DNA from: Pestalotiopsis fici W106-1
Lineage: Eukaryota > Ascomycota > Sordariomycetes > Amphisphaeriales > Sporocadaceae
DNA: 64,000 nt
Direction of reading: 5' to 3'
Assembly (NCBI RefSeq): GCF_000516985.1
Contig: NW_006917101.1
Coordinates: 496,001-560,000 of the forward strand
In this document: one piece after another, positions 10,693 to 22,243 of the stretch
How the letters are laid out: every line of letters begins with the position of its first letter
How positions within the stretch are numbered: the stretch's first letter is position 1
Notes under the pieces: model-generated
Told to the model about the DNA's origin: nothing
The model's input: the letters and a program-made list of their open reading frames with translations, nothing else
The model's database searches: none
Translations under genes and position numbers: made by a program

Positions 10693-13033
10693 ATTCGTCT
10701 CTTTGTGTTTGTAGATCGTTGTTTTCGACCTATCTCAAGTCGTCCTGAGTTGATTCTCACAAGCCAGGGAGGGACTTTTTGATAGGAATATTGATTGGCG
10801 AATGATGAGCAGAGTGAAGTATCAGGCTGTTGTATATGAATAGTGTCCTGAATCTCCCTGATGGTCCTTGTATTTATAGGGTCGTTGGAAGGACCAAGAT
10901 ACTGTCCTACACCAATATGCGAAATATGGTGAGATGGGCTTGGTGGGACATGAGCCGAATGCGAGCCTTGGAATGAATTATAATCCAATCAAGTCGCAAC
11001 TGGTACCGAGAAAGACGCGGGTGGCAGTTGTCAGGCGAGGTTTTCAATATTAAATTATAACTTGATTCCGCGGTCGGTGCCTGTTACACCAGCGATCATA
11101 TAGATAAGTAATCAATACCGTCGAGTTTCCCTTGGACCAATGATATTGTCTTGTGAAATTATTAGATTGCGTTCAACTCGCCAAGGTGGATCGGCCTGTC
11201 AGAGACTCAGGTTGCCGAGATGGCGCAGCCTAGCGCAACTGATCCCGGGAATGACCAGGCACTTAAAGTCACCGCACTCGCTTATAATCGCCGTTGCAGG
11301 ACAGGGTAGGATAGACTTTGGTGGTCTAGATTCTACAAATGGCTGCTATAGGCCTGGAGCTTTCCTCAGAGACGGATGACGATGGACCTCAGGTGCAATC
11401 AGATTGGATGGGACTGAGCGGCGTTTCTGCTTATGGTTGCATGGTACTGGACTGTGCTGTGCGACTCAGTGATAGTTGAGGATAACGTATTTTGAGCGTT
11501 TGCTGTCGACCAACTGGTTTGCTAGTGGTGGGTTCCAAGAATGCTGGTTGGAGTCGACAAAAAGGACTGAATGGACGCCACCGTTGCAGCGAAGAATCAA
11601 GCTCTGAAATGGTAAACGGGAACGGGTAAACTAGACAGACGCTGGATGCGCTGAAGCACCTTAACCTTGATTTCAAACACTGTCTCTTCAAGTTGCCATG
11701 CTGAAGAGAAAGAAAAAAGCGCAGACCTCGAGCAGCAGATGATGACCACTAACACCATTAGCAAAGGTAACAATGTATGCCGTCATGAATCATCAGCACT
11801 ATTTGCGGCGCTGGCGTCTTGTAGGTTGTCCTGAAAGGTACATCTCTAACCTAGTGACTGTCCCCCCCCACCATGTCTTGCGTTGCTCAGCTACTAGGTT
11901 AGGTACTATGCGGTTAGGTCGTTTCCAGCGATCTGGGTGCGACTGCGGTAGGTCCCGCTAACGGCGATAGCACCTGGTACTTTTCGACTTTCTATGTCTC
12001 GAGCAAGCTGAAAATATCCCTTTCGGAACTACAACTCAAAACCCACAAATTTCTATGAATTTTGAATGTGTTGAGCTGAGAAAAATCGAATATACACCCA
12101 GAAACACAGCAGAATTGCCGAAACGGAGTGTCTAGGATTATTTAGCACCTCTTCGTCGGTTCACGAGGACGTCCCACATCTAGTACTATTTCATACACCT
12201 GGAGCAAACCTTTCGGTATTTCTGCCGGCTAGATTGCTGCTGATGCATCGCCCGGGTAAAGATCATTGTCAGGGCCGAAGAATCTTTCTTTTCTTATTGG
12301 TCTTGAAGTCAAGGTAATCTTCGTGTGGAAATGAATAGATGCCAGTCATCCATCAGATGGTTGTAATCATGACGAGATCTTCTAGTGCGGTCCTGTCGGG
12401 AGTACTCTGCTTCGCTATGCTGCTTCCATTGCGATATTGGGAAGATGGGAAAAGTCCATTCTCTGTGAAGATGGCCTCATCTTTGATATTGCGAGCAATC
12501 AAACAAACTGCGAGATGGTGGAGAGACAGCTTTCCACGTTGATACTAGAAGTGCCGATACAGAACATCGCAAGGAATTTAGATCTTACTGCTTTATCAAA
12601 GTCACAAGGTAAAGACGAAAGAAAAGTGTACACAAAATAGACCAAATAGCGTGAGATTAAAATTTTCCATAGCGATCTTGCTGCCTAGATGGTCGGGGGC
12701 TTGGCAGACCTCAGACTCTGAACCCGCGGTTATGGGACATCGGAGGTTGTATGAACAATGGCTAATGTATACCACATATCTACAATGGCTGGTATAAAGC
12801 TTTACTCCCCAGAGTAGCAGTAAATCGAATTCAGATCATTCGTCCTGCTTCAGCATTCATTCAGTCACGAAGAGAGTGGTGATGGTAAATGTGGCCCGCA
12901 CTGCTGCCTTGATAGACACACCACTATCACCGCCCTTTCCGCTAACGTCGGCTCATCAGTTTAGGACCCCATTGCCCTCCAGCCCTCATCCTCAACTTAG
13001 ACAAAACTTCACTTGCCCTCTCTCGCCGACAAC
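10693..13033. other. 2.3 kb without a supported gene
   Basis: Divergent promoters of the carotenoid oxygenase (minus) and the unknown protein at 13034 (plus). Several 60-105 codon ORFs exist but none shows a domain or a coherent splice partner. One open stretch (about 12380-12640) is mildly protein-like. Repeated AGGTTAGGTA-like words occur near 11890-11920. Confidence 0.5.
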
Positions 13034-13807
13034 ATGGCAGCTTTTGAGCCAGTTCCTGAAGCTCTGATAAAGGTCGCGCCTCGCTATCCTGGCGACAAGG
13101 AACCTGATAGGCAGGCGCGGCGCTACCTAAAGCAGCTCAACGACATGGCCAAGGGTCACGACCGTCCTTACTCTTGGGGTCTTACTGTTTTCCGTACTAC
13201 CTACACGGCCGAGTCAGACGAGACGTTCCCGAGAGCCATCGAACGCCTCAAGCAACATGCCCATGCATTTGCCACGGAAGATTTACGCTCAAAAGTCAAG
13301 CGGCTTCCTGGAAACTCTTTCACGCAATTCAATCCACCAGAAGGACCACTAGATCCCGCTCCTAATGAGGAGCTATCCCGCCGCTTCTATTGCGATATTA
13401 TAGAAGATGCCGCGTCTCTGGATGGAGCTGATGCCGAGGAGGTCGGCAGGGCCTTTGATGCTTGGCTCGACAAACATCGACAGCTAGAGGACCTCCGTCA
13501 GGTGTACTGGGGACGATACCATTTCTGCATCCTAATGGATGAGCAAGGAATAGACCACCTACTACAATTTGACCCCAGCGAGCCACCGCGGGGCCATTGG
13601 AGAGAGAAGTACGATTTCTATGTCAAGGTTGTCACAGTCTTCCGGCGAGGACAGACCGACATGAGACGGTTTTGGTTGCGCGTTGGGATCAAGGAAAATA
13701 TATTTATCTTGGCTAATGGTGTAGATGATATCGATATCTCGGAGATTGGGATGCCTGATCCTGAGGATGCAGCTTACAATTGGTACGGCTTATTTCCTTA
13801 TTGGTAG
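13034..13807 (+). CDS. Unknown fungal protein, 257 residues, intronless
   Basis: A single open frame from the ATG at 13034 to TAG. The start has a good context (ACAACATGGC); the in-frame TTG seven codons earlier is not a likely start. The protein is acidic, rich in Asp/Glu/Arg, with no signal peptide, membrane segment or motif I recognise. An early block resembles a short helical region with PYSWGLTVFRTTY, and the C terminus ends in a Tyr/Trp-rich tail (NWYGLFPYW). Its frame is closed on the other strand and composition is even along its length, which supports a real gene. It may belong to the lineage-restricted family found near NLR-like genes in fungi, but I cannot name one. Confidence 0.65.
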   Translation: MAAFEPVPEALIKVAPRYPGDKEPDRQARRYLKQLNDMAKGHDRPYSWGLTVFRTTYTAESDETFPRAIERLKQHAHAFATEDLRSKVKRLPGNSFTQFNPPEGPLDPAPNEELSRRFYCDIIEDAASLDGADAEEVGRAFDAWLDKHRQLEDLRQVYWGRYHFCILMDEQGIDHLLQFDPSEPPRGHWREKYDFYVKVVTVFRRGQTDMRRFWLRVGIKENIFILANGVDDIDISEIGMPDPEDAAYNWYGLFPYW

Positions 13808-15121
13808 CTGCCTCTAGGAGCCAAGCAGCGAAAACAGTACCAGAGACGATTTAGAAGCGAGAAGTCCTTTAAATTCAAGGACCGATTAGAAGTTGAAATG
13901 CACTTTCATTTGCTAAATTCACTGTACTCCATCTTCTTGGCTATCGGTATTTGTACATTGGTCTTGTGTCTGGGTCAGTTGTGTCTCCGAGCTAGCCTGC
14001 TGTGCCGATGTAGTTGTATAAGCCATTCGCGGCACAGAGCAACATGAGAGACGTTGCTAGCACGATATACTGCCTCGTTTGATTCACAGCCCAACATGAG
14101 GTTGCAGAGGTTGTCTGATGGTCTTGGCTGCAGCTTCATGGGCTCCTAAGTCAGCCTTGATTTAAAAGCTACCCTATAATTTCCAGTCGAGTGAGAATGA
14201 GATTTCACAGCCTTGCGGTATCTTTCTAGCAGACATGTCTCGCCCCGCGGCTTCAAAGCAGATCAATAATGTTCATCTAGTCACTTACACTAAAGAGGTT
14301 CCATGGCCGCTAGAGATCTGACTCATATTTCTAGAGACTTCGAAGCTACAAGAGCTGAGGGCTGTGGACGTCCGAACTCGTTCAGTCCACACCGAGCGGG
14401 TATTCATTGCACTGGGCACTCTGGACGGCGTATGTACAGACAGCCAACTGGATACCACAGCCATCAATGGACCGATATCCAGCTCGACTCCCATCTGGGT
14501 CAGCCGCATCATAGCCAGGTTGGGTGGCAGACTTAATATATCGAGTCACCCCTAGATACGTGTCTCGCGACGGGTCAATCATCATGCAACCAATTGAAGG
14601 GTTGTTCTCAGCGAGACATTCGGCCAGGAACTCTGATTGGATTCCAAAGTGCTGTGGCTGCAGTCTTGGCCAGCGGTTTGCTTGCAAAGCTGAGGGGTGC
14701 AGGGGTTATAGGCGAATCGAGACCAGCTGAAATTCATTCCAGGATCAACCGATGTAGTACTGGCTGCGTCTTGCTCTCATACCGAACCGTTTGAGGATCT
14801 TTATTTATGTTGACTAGACGCGTTTTTGCCTCTCATTTATTTCGTGACAACTGGACACCACGAATCAGTTTGAATTCCCTCCTGCGCAGCCTCTCACCAC
14901 CTCATGCGCATGGCCATAGCCGTATTGGTGCCCATCGATGACAGAAGCTAGATTTAAAGTCCTCGGCATAAAATTTCAAAGACTTGTCTTAATCATTTCT
15001 CGCTGTTTCTGCCTGTCAAGTACCAGGTTTAATGTCCTGAGGAAACTCCGTACACAGCCATTGTACCAGACCGGCAGTTTCGCTTTTGTAACTGGCGTGT
15101 CAACAGACTGCCGCTAGAAAA
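13808..15121. other. 1.3 kb without a supported gene
   Basis: 3' flank of the unknown gene and promoter of the patatin-GTPase gene. Minus-strand ORFs at 14285-14687 overlap each other in different frames and carry no motif; they could be relics of an older gene but this is not demonstrable here. Confidence 0.5.
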
Positions 15122-18100
15122 ATGCTTTGCAACTGGTGTCAAAACGATCGTCAGGTGGTTTTCTGCGAAGGATGTGATATGTACTTTTGCGACAATTGTT
15201 GGCAGATCCTTCCGCACCACAAAACCAACAAGCCCGGACCCGGCGGGATCCCTCACAGTAAATCCGACCCTCGGATCGTCGAAAAGGTGAAGCAGTGGAT
15301 GGCTGAACCTCAGAATGAAGAAGATGAACATGAACAACACGAGAATGACGAGGACTCCTTGTGGTTTGGTGTCAGCAAAGACGGGGAAGGCAACCCAATC
15401 CTGGAAGTTTACCGGCGCTATGCGGCCATAATGATGGACACCTTCAAGGAAGGATTGCCAAATCGATATCCTGGACTTGTGTCCGTCGTTGGCCAAACAG
15501 GTTCGTGCCACGCTTACAATTATTTCTGTCAGCAACTTACCACGGGCATCAAGGTGCGGGAAAAAGTACACTGATACGCCTACTCATCGATCCGGTGAAT
15601 CATCCAACTTCTGTTGAGGAGTCTGGATCGGTGGCTGTGCCGATTCTAGGACGCAGTGACTGCGATGTTCCGACATCATCTGATGTCCATCTCTATATCG
15701 ATCCCAAAACGCAAAAGAGCGACAGACCAATACTACTCGCAGACTGTGAAGGCTTCGAAGGAGGGGAAAGAGACCCAATTGCGCAGGCTGTCACAGTTGG
15801 AAGACACCATGCATCGGCAAAAGGCAGACGATCACTCTCCCGTGTCGCCCGTGCCTCCAAGATAAACTTGAAGTGGGCATCTAGAAAGACACCCGACCAC
15901 GAACGAACCAGCAAACGCCAATACGCCGTGACTGAGATGTATCCTCGGATATTTCATGCATTCTCCGATGTCATAGTCTTTGTCTTGAATAATCCAAAGT
16001 AAGTCTTGCTACACAAAGAGCTAGCTGTAGAGTGCTCACATGTATCTAGGACATTAGAGGACGTTTTTGAAAAACTGTTGAAGTGGGCGCATGCAAACCA
16101 CTCGGCCTCCATCAATCTCCCGAGCAAACCACATGCTGTTATTGCCATCAACAAATCAAGCAACTCCACTCCCAATAGTCATTGGAGCAGTGCAACCGCG
16201 ACAGATGAGGCATTCAAGTCCATGGACGCACAGCTTCAGAAGAACAAAACATTTCAGAAGTATGCCGCGCAACTAGCAGGTCGCAGAGAAATCGATAACC
16301 TGCGCCAATTGTTTGAATGCTACTATTCCAGCGTCCACGTCGTGCGTCTCCCAGACAAGAGCAGGTACGAGCTGTTACATGAGCAGCGAGATGTCTTGTA
16401 CGAAACCATACAAGACTGCTGCGAGCAGTCATACAGAAAGAAGATGTTCCGAGGGATGCTGCCAGATGTCGACCAGTTCTGGCTGTATCTCTCGCTCGCA
16501 TTCAATCACTTCTCCGAAACCCTTGATGAGCCTTTTGACTACGTCAAAGCATCGTTGAGACATCGACCACCGCCGGACACTTTGAGGGACAATGTGTTGG
16601 AATTCGTTCTTCTCGTAGGCAAGAAGACAAATCTTGAAGTGGAAGAGCTTTTCGCAAAGGTGACCGGGTTCATTGCCTCATGCATTATGCTTGACTCGGC
16701 AAGAAAACAACGTTTTGGTAAGTGACTCTAGCTCGTTTATGATTTGGCACGTATCAATGATTTTATTTCTTTGTTGCTTTTCCGTGATCAAGGAGGTTTA
16801 AGATACCTCTGTCTGTTACAGGCTGCCTAGGTCCTCGAATATACCATGCTGACGTCGCTGTAGGTTTGCCACAAGACTGGTTCAGAGCCGAGATTCCCAG
16901 GGCATCAAACTCTGGTGAAAGGACAGGTCAAGAGTATCCACGAAAGCAAGAAGCAGATTCGTACAAGAGTCTGTGCAGTTACGTCGTTCGAAGATATGTC
17001 AATACCAATGTGCAGTGTCAGTACAAGCACGAGGGACTTTTCCCCTGGCGTTGCGCACTGTACGCGGGAACCCACGACGAAATGCATCAGGGCTCGGCCG
17101 CGATAGGCGTCACGCGGCAGATTGGTGGTACCTTCAAACACAAATTCAGTCCCAAGGTATATTCTTGGGAGAACCGCATTGAGCAGCAACTGCGTGAGCT
17201 ACACGACTCTGGCGAGTGGCGGACGAAAGATTTGTCAGATCGTACACGCGCGCACTGCAGAGCAGTGAAAAGTTTCTACAGCCAGCTGGGAACTGGCCTA
17301 AGCAAGCTGACCAGTAACTCAATCTGCCTGTGTTGTTTGTTCAACCTTGCCCAGTTTCGGCTTCGATGCGAACACTTCATATGCTTCGAGTGCGCAATGG
17401 AGGTGGGCCACTTTGAAGGCGGCAAGACGCGGATACGGGTCCAGTGTCCGATTGATGGTGGTGAAGTCACAACCATTCATACCAACCCCATACACTCGGG
17501 TTTGAGGGTGCTCACTCTTGACGGGTAATTACAGTCCCAATCTTTTGCTGTCTGGCATTTAGCTGATCAGAAAATAGTGGCGGCATTCGCGGAATTGTTG
17601 AACTTTGCACTCTCAGAGCGATTCAGACGAGGTTGGGAAAAGTTCCGCTGCAGGAGTTTTTCGATTTGGTGGTTGGCACAAGGCAAGAATCTCCTGCCAC
17701 ATCTTCAACAAGCTTTCACTAATAAAAAGAAGCACCGGTGGGATAATCGCACTAGCTTTTGGACATCAGCGGCTTCCCGTCGACAAATGCATTTCCTTGT
17801 TCCGAGACCTGGTGAAGGACGCTTTTACACCTCGCAAGGGCCAAAAGCTCTACGGCATTCGATACATTGAAACTATGCTGAAGAAGAGCAAGTACAGGAC
17901 CAGAACCCTTGAAGATGCGCTGAAAAGGGCTCTTGGTGAGGAGCCTCTTTTTGGACCAATCGACCCAGACGTGCGACCCCTGAAAGTGGCTGTCACAGCA
18001 ACGACTGAAGCCGGCAGACTTCCGTATTTGCTGTCAAACTACAACATGGCGACAAGCTCATTGAAGCGAAGTGCCATTGAATATAGAAGAGACAGACCGG

Positions 18101-18860
18101 AGAGCCCGGACGAGGAGGTCCGGGTATGGGAAGCGTAAGTTCATACATGACCAAGCTCAACATTGCTGTTTCTAATGATCAATCAAGTGCTCGCGCTACT
18201 TCGGCTGCCCCAGGATACTTCAAACCTTTCGAACGGTCCTTTGTAGAATTGATGGACGGAGGAATTCTTCACAACAATCCGATCAACATCGCCATGGAAG
18301 AAACGGCAAAAATTGCCTTTCAAGAAAACCTGAACCAAAGACCAGACATTGTCCTATCTCTTGGAACAGGCATGCCGTATGAAGGTCTTCGCCGATCCCG
18401 GTCATCTGCTGCGCCCACGGGGCAGGAGAACCAAGAAAGACAACGGACTAGGGTGCCATTCGCCAAAACACTTTTCACCCTGATCAGCTATCAGATCAAA
18501 CTCAACTTGGATGCACAAAGCCAATGGGAGAGATGGATGAGTAGTTTTTCTCATCCAGATGATGGTCAGCTATTTCGCGTCAATCCAGACTTGAGAAAGG
18601 AGCCTCCAGCAATGGACAAGGTGGAAGAAATTGAACCATTGATACAAAGTGTCGACGGCTGGTTAGCTCAAAACAATGACATTGACGACATAGCTCGTAC
18701 CCTCGTCGCGAGCTCATTCTACTTTGGGCGCGTTGGCAATGCAGAAAGAGGCTCGAGGACTGGCGTACAGTTACGCGGGTTGATATACTGTCGACTGTCA
18801 GAGAACGCTGACAACATCAAAGCACTCGGTGAATACCTGACTCGCTCGGGAAACCCTTAG
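15122..18860 (+). CDS. Zinc finger-GTPase-RING-patatin phospholipase-like protein, ends at an internal TAG
   Basis: Seven exons (15122-15500, 15554-15998, 16050-16717, 16864-17524, 17578-17682, 17733-18134, 18188-18860) give 1110 residues up to TAG. Domains in order: a B-box-like zinc finger (CNWC, CEGC, CDNC, HH; residues 3-33); a P-loop NTPase with Walker A GQTGAGKST (124-132) and DCEGFEGG (190-197), like GBP/septin-type GTPases; a RING-like C3HC4 finger (CLCC, CEHFICFEC, CP; about 660-705); and a patatin domain with the oxyanion loop DGGGIRG (717-723), nucleophile Ser753 in GTSTGG and Asp910 in DGG. All catalytic residues are intact. Patatin domains are lipid acyl hydrolases and in fungi occur in NLR-like defence or incompatibility proteins. 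Intron 5 is GC-AG. Intron 3 (146 nt) has alternative acceptors, so residues near 500-530 are the least certain part. The in-frame continuation past the TAG is described separately. Confidence 0.82.
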
Positions 18861-19100
18861 TTTGAGGTGTTTGCGAATGCCACGTCAAAGAAGTACCCCA
18901 TTGATGTCAACGCCATGGTCAAGACGGGTCGTTACAGGCCCGTCCAAGTGGAGATATCAGTTCCGAGCGAGGAGTCGGAAGTTACTATTGAACTCGGCTT
19001 ACCCAACGGGCAGCAACGTCTACTCAGCAGCATCAGTGGATTCCCTCGACAATTGATGAAGCACGATTTCAACCCACAACTTCCTTCTTACGTGGCTTGA
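18861..19100 (+). pseudogene. In-frame continuation of the patatin protein after the TAG
   Basis: Directly after the TAG (18858-18860) the same frame stays open for 79 codons to a second stop at 19098-19100. The translated text (starting FEVFANATSKKYPIDVNAM, ending PSYVA) reads like the normal C-terminal beta-rich end I associate with these fungal patatin proteins, not random sequence. So the TAG is probably a nonsense change of an ancestral codon, perhaps CAG or CGA; a C-to-T change at CpA would fit repeat-induced point mutation. Sequencing error and readthrough are alternatives. A rescue intron does not work: the only one ending here would be 32 nt and shift frame. Confidence 0.65.
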
Positions 19101-19863
19101 GGTATATCATGGTATTTCTCATTTTTCTTTTCTGTAAGGTGTCTTGGGGTGGCGTCGTATCAATTGATTAAATAGTGTGCCAAATGAATAAAATGCCAGC
19201 TTATTGCAACTCCAAGAGATACCTGCTCCGCGGTTGCACTTGTCCGTTATTTTGATCTAAGCGAGATAGTCAATCTGTATACAACATGCATCAGTCACCT
19301 GATGCGGACTGCATTTCAACATTCTTATCAGTAGCCCCTTACGCAGCTCCACTACACTTTTATCGACACTTTTGTTGTTTTGTTATGCCATGAGAATTTC
19401 GAGTGCTGGCGTCATGATTTCCGATCATTGTCTCCGATCCATATCTCATCTCTAGGAAAGTCGACTTAGTATGACTCCTGCCCGTTTTCTCCACTCGCAT
19501 CACTGCGGTCCAATGCAGAAGGAGCTTAAACCCAGCGTATCATAGAACAACAAACTCACCTCTGCTCGGCTGGACCTTCAAAATTGCCAGAAAGGAGGAC
19601 AGCTTCGGTTAAAATCATGCATGCCAAGCAAGAATTGGAGCTGCGGAACGTCTAGTACCGTACATTAGCCGACGTTCTCGCGAACCTCCAATGACATGAG
19701 CTGGACAATGGCCTATACTGAGTGCATGACCTTGCGACCATGGCAAGCTACTCCACATTGATTCGACTACTTAAAGGACTAGGCATTGTGTTGTTCTTAG
19801 GACAACTTCTGTATCCAAAACAGCCTGACATTCTCCCCAGCATAGGAAAAACGCTCCTCAAAG
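19101..19863. other. Intergenic: oxidoreductase promoter
   Basis: About 760 bp between two plus-strand genes. No gene or RNA recognised. Confidence 0.55.
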
Positions 19864-21310
19864 ATGACTGCCAGGATCAAGGTCGGTGTGGTTGGCTATG
19901 GCAACTCGGCCAAGAGCTTTCACCTCCCCTTTATCCAAGCCGTGCCAGACTTTGAGCTCGTGGCCATTTTACAAAGATCAGCAGCACCCAGCGACCCAGC
20001 GACAGCGCCGGCGGGCTCGCACTGCACCGTCGATTTCCCGGCTATCCGCCACCATCGTACCAGTGATGCCTTTTTTGCGGATGCGAATATTGATCTGGTA
20101 GTGGTGGCCACCAGGAATGATTCACATGCGCCGCTGGGCAAGTTGGCGCTCGAGGCCGGTCGACATGGTAAGTATACCGTACTCATGAGAAATGCCCTTG
20201 ACTATTCAAGACATCTACTGATAAAATGTTAGTCATAATCGACAAACCATTTGCCCAGTCCACTCAAGAAGCGGACGAGCTGATTCAACTTGCCGAGAGC
20301 AAGGGGCTCATTCTCACTTGTTTCCAGAACCGGCGATGGGTAAGGCAGGCTTTTATTTTTGTTTCCATCTTCCTCTCCCGTGCTGTGTACCATCATCCAT
20401 CGGAATTATGCTAATGGACCTTTCAAGGATGGTGATTTTCAAACCCTTCGGCGCCTCAAGGATGCAAATGCTCTCGGCGAGATCAAAGAAGCTGAAATAC
20501 ACTACGACTTTGAAAACGCTGGCGCATGGTTTCCCAGGGATCAAAAGGAATACACGCCAGGTTCCGGCATGACATTCGGACTGGGTAAGCCAAGTTTCCT
20601 CTACCATTATATTTGAACTCTTCGAGCTTGAAGAGACGAGGCTAAAGAGAAGATACTTTGCAGGCACACATAGCATTGATCATGCAATGGTCCTCTTTGG
20701 TCGCCCCAAATCCGTAACGGCATTCTTTCGAGCCCAGCGCGGGGTTGAGTCTGAGATTGAAGATTCCTTTACCATTATGCTCCAATATGAAGGACAACAA
20801 AGAGATCTTCTGGTCACTGTCAAGTCTTGTGTCATCACCATCATGTCCCAGCAGCTCAAATACATTGTACGCGGAACCAAGGGTTCGTATTTCAAGGTAG
20901 GCTTTCATGGACTCTACTTGTCTGCGTGACTCGATGAAATTGCTGACCTCCCATCCGTCATCAAGACTCAGCAGCGAAGTACCTGTATCCAGGAAGAGCA
21001 GATTTCGAACGGCATCGGCCCGTCTGACCCCAACTTTGGCATCGAGCCAGCCGCTACCAACGGTATACTCACAACCCTAGAGGAATTCGACGCCAGTCAC
21101 CAGGAATTCGATGACAAGACTGGCAAATACACTGGCCACTATCCCACCATACCCGGAAGATGGCTGTCGTTGTATGAGAATCTTGCCGCCGCCATCAAAG
21201 GGACGGGTGAGCTCGAGGTCAAGGCGACGCAAGTGCGTGATGTCCTGCATATCATAGAGCTGGCAAGGATGTCTCACGTTCAGAAGCGCACGATGCAATG
21301 TGATGAATGA
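19864..21310 (+). CDS. Gfo/Idh/MocA-family NAD(P)-dependent oxidoreductase
   Basis: Five exons (19864-20167, 20233-20339, 20428-20584, 20664-20896, 20972-21310) encode 379 residues, normal for the family. The N terminus carries the Rossmann entry VGVVGYGNSAKSFHLPFI; after the first intron comes IIDKPFAQS, the DKP variant of the EKP signature lysine. Then follow CFQNRRWDGDF and GLGTHSIDHAM, typical of the yeast/fungal subgroup of putative sugar or inositol-type dehydrogenases. It probably works in the cytosol on a sugar-like or dicarbonyl substrate; the exact substrate is unknown. The final splice is slightly ambiguous (CAG repeated at the acceptor, 20971 or 20974) but either choice keeps the frame. 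Confidence 0.9.
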
Positions 21311-21389
21311 TCGATCAGGATCCAGAGTTTTGGGGATTGGGTTACACAAAAATTTGATCAAAAAGCTCATAGGGGCAAAAAATAAGAAC

Positions 21390-21480
21390 CTCTCGATCGG
21401 GGAATTGAACCCCGGTCTCCAGCGTATTGAACTGAGCATTCAATGACAAGCTGGCATACTGACCACTATACTAATCGAGA
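21390..21480 (-). tRNA. tRNA-Asp(GTC) with a 19 nt intron
   Basis: On the minus strand a full cloverleaf can be drawn. The acceptor stem is TCTCGAT/ATCGAGA. The A box TAGTATAGTGG and B box GGTTCAATTCC match internal promoter consensus. The anticodon stem CCAGC/GCTGG encloses a loop reading TTGTCA-C, so the anticodon is GTC. A 19 nt intron sits after position 37, the canonical place. Its ends (TTGAA/TTCAA) can pair, as expected for splicing-endonuclease substrates. Confidence 0.92.
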
Positions 21481-22243
21481 TTGAAGTATTGAATCAGATC
21501 AGATATGATTCGTTGGAGAAAAGAGAACTTATTGCAATATGTGTTATGTTCCTCAAATTTTGGGCCACAAGATCCACATCGTGAAATTTTGTGACTCAGT
21601 CGCTCGGCGCCCACCATTGTTCTTGTATATTAGTACCCATAGAGGCAGTGGGGGCTACGAAGCAACTCAGGATTCAAGGTTGGGTGATTGATTGCCTATA
21701 CGCTTTCATGTTTGTGTTGTGGCCGGCCGACAATAAACATAATAAACACAATCAAAGCAGTCAGAATCACAATGTGTGCAAATAATAAACAGCAGTTCTT
21801 GTTAAACTTCAAGATTCTGGTCACGATCTCGCTCATACAGAGATATACATCAGCAGTAGCAACTTGGCGTCTCTGCACATGCCATATCCTCACATGCTGT
21901 GCCCCGAAAAAAGACTTCCTCCAATACGAGAGAATATCTGTATGATGGCTCTAGCAATTCCCTGTTCCACCAAAGCCTCCCAGATCTTTCCCAGGCAAGC
22001 TCTCGTTCCAAAGCATTTATGCTTCGGAACTGTAAAATCTTTATAAGTAATATATCGTGAACAAAAATGCAGGCGGGTATATTGGTATTATCGTTTCTCT
22101 TTAACGGCCATCGTTTGAAGTAGTCATATTTCGTGTTGTTGATTGTCGCAGAGGATCGGCGAAGAAATAGCCGCCGAGCGATTAAAATTGAGGTATGCTG
22201 ATTCATTATACCTCAGATGATCAAATTAGTGGTGGGTGGCATT
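21481..22243. other. Intergenic between tRNA-Asp and the MIT gene
   Basis: About 760 bp, AT-rich, holding the 3' flank of the MIT-domain gene and the 5' flank of the tRNA. Nothing else was recognised. Confidence 0.55.

Noticed and set aside
12380..12640. Open plus-strand frames with mildly protein-like text
   Set aside because: Overlapping frames, no motif and no consistent exon structure; not enough to call a gene or relic.
14285..14687. Overlapping minus-strand ORFs that could be a frameshifted gene
   Set aside because: No recognisable family in either frame and no joint reading that makes a domain.
18829..18860. A small intron ending at CTTAG that would remove the internal TAG of the patatin gene
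   Set aside because: It would be only 32 nt, too short for these fungi, and joining it shifts the frame into a stop.
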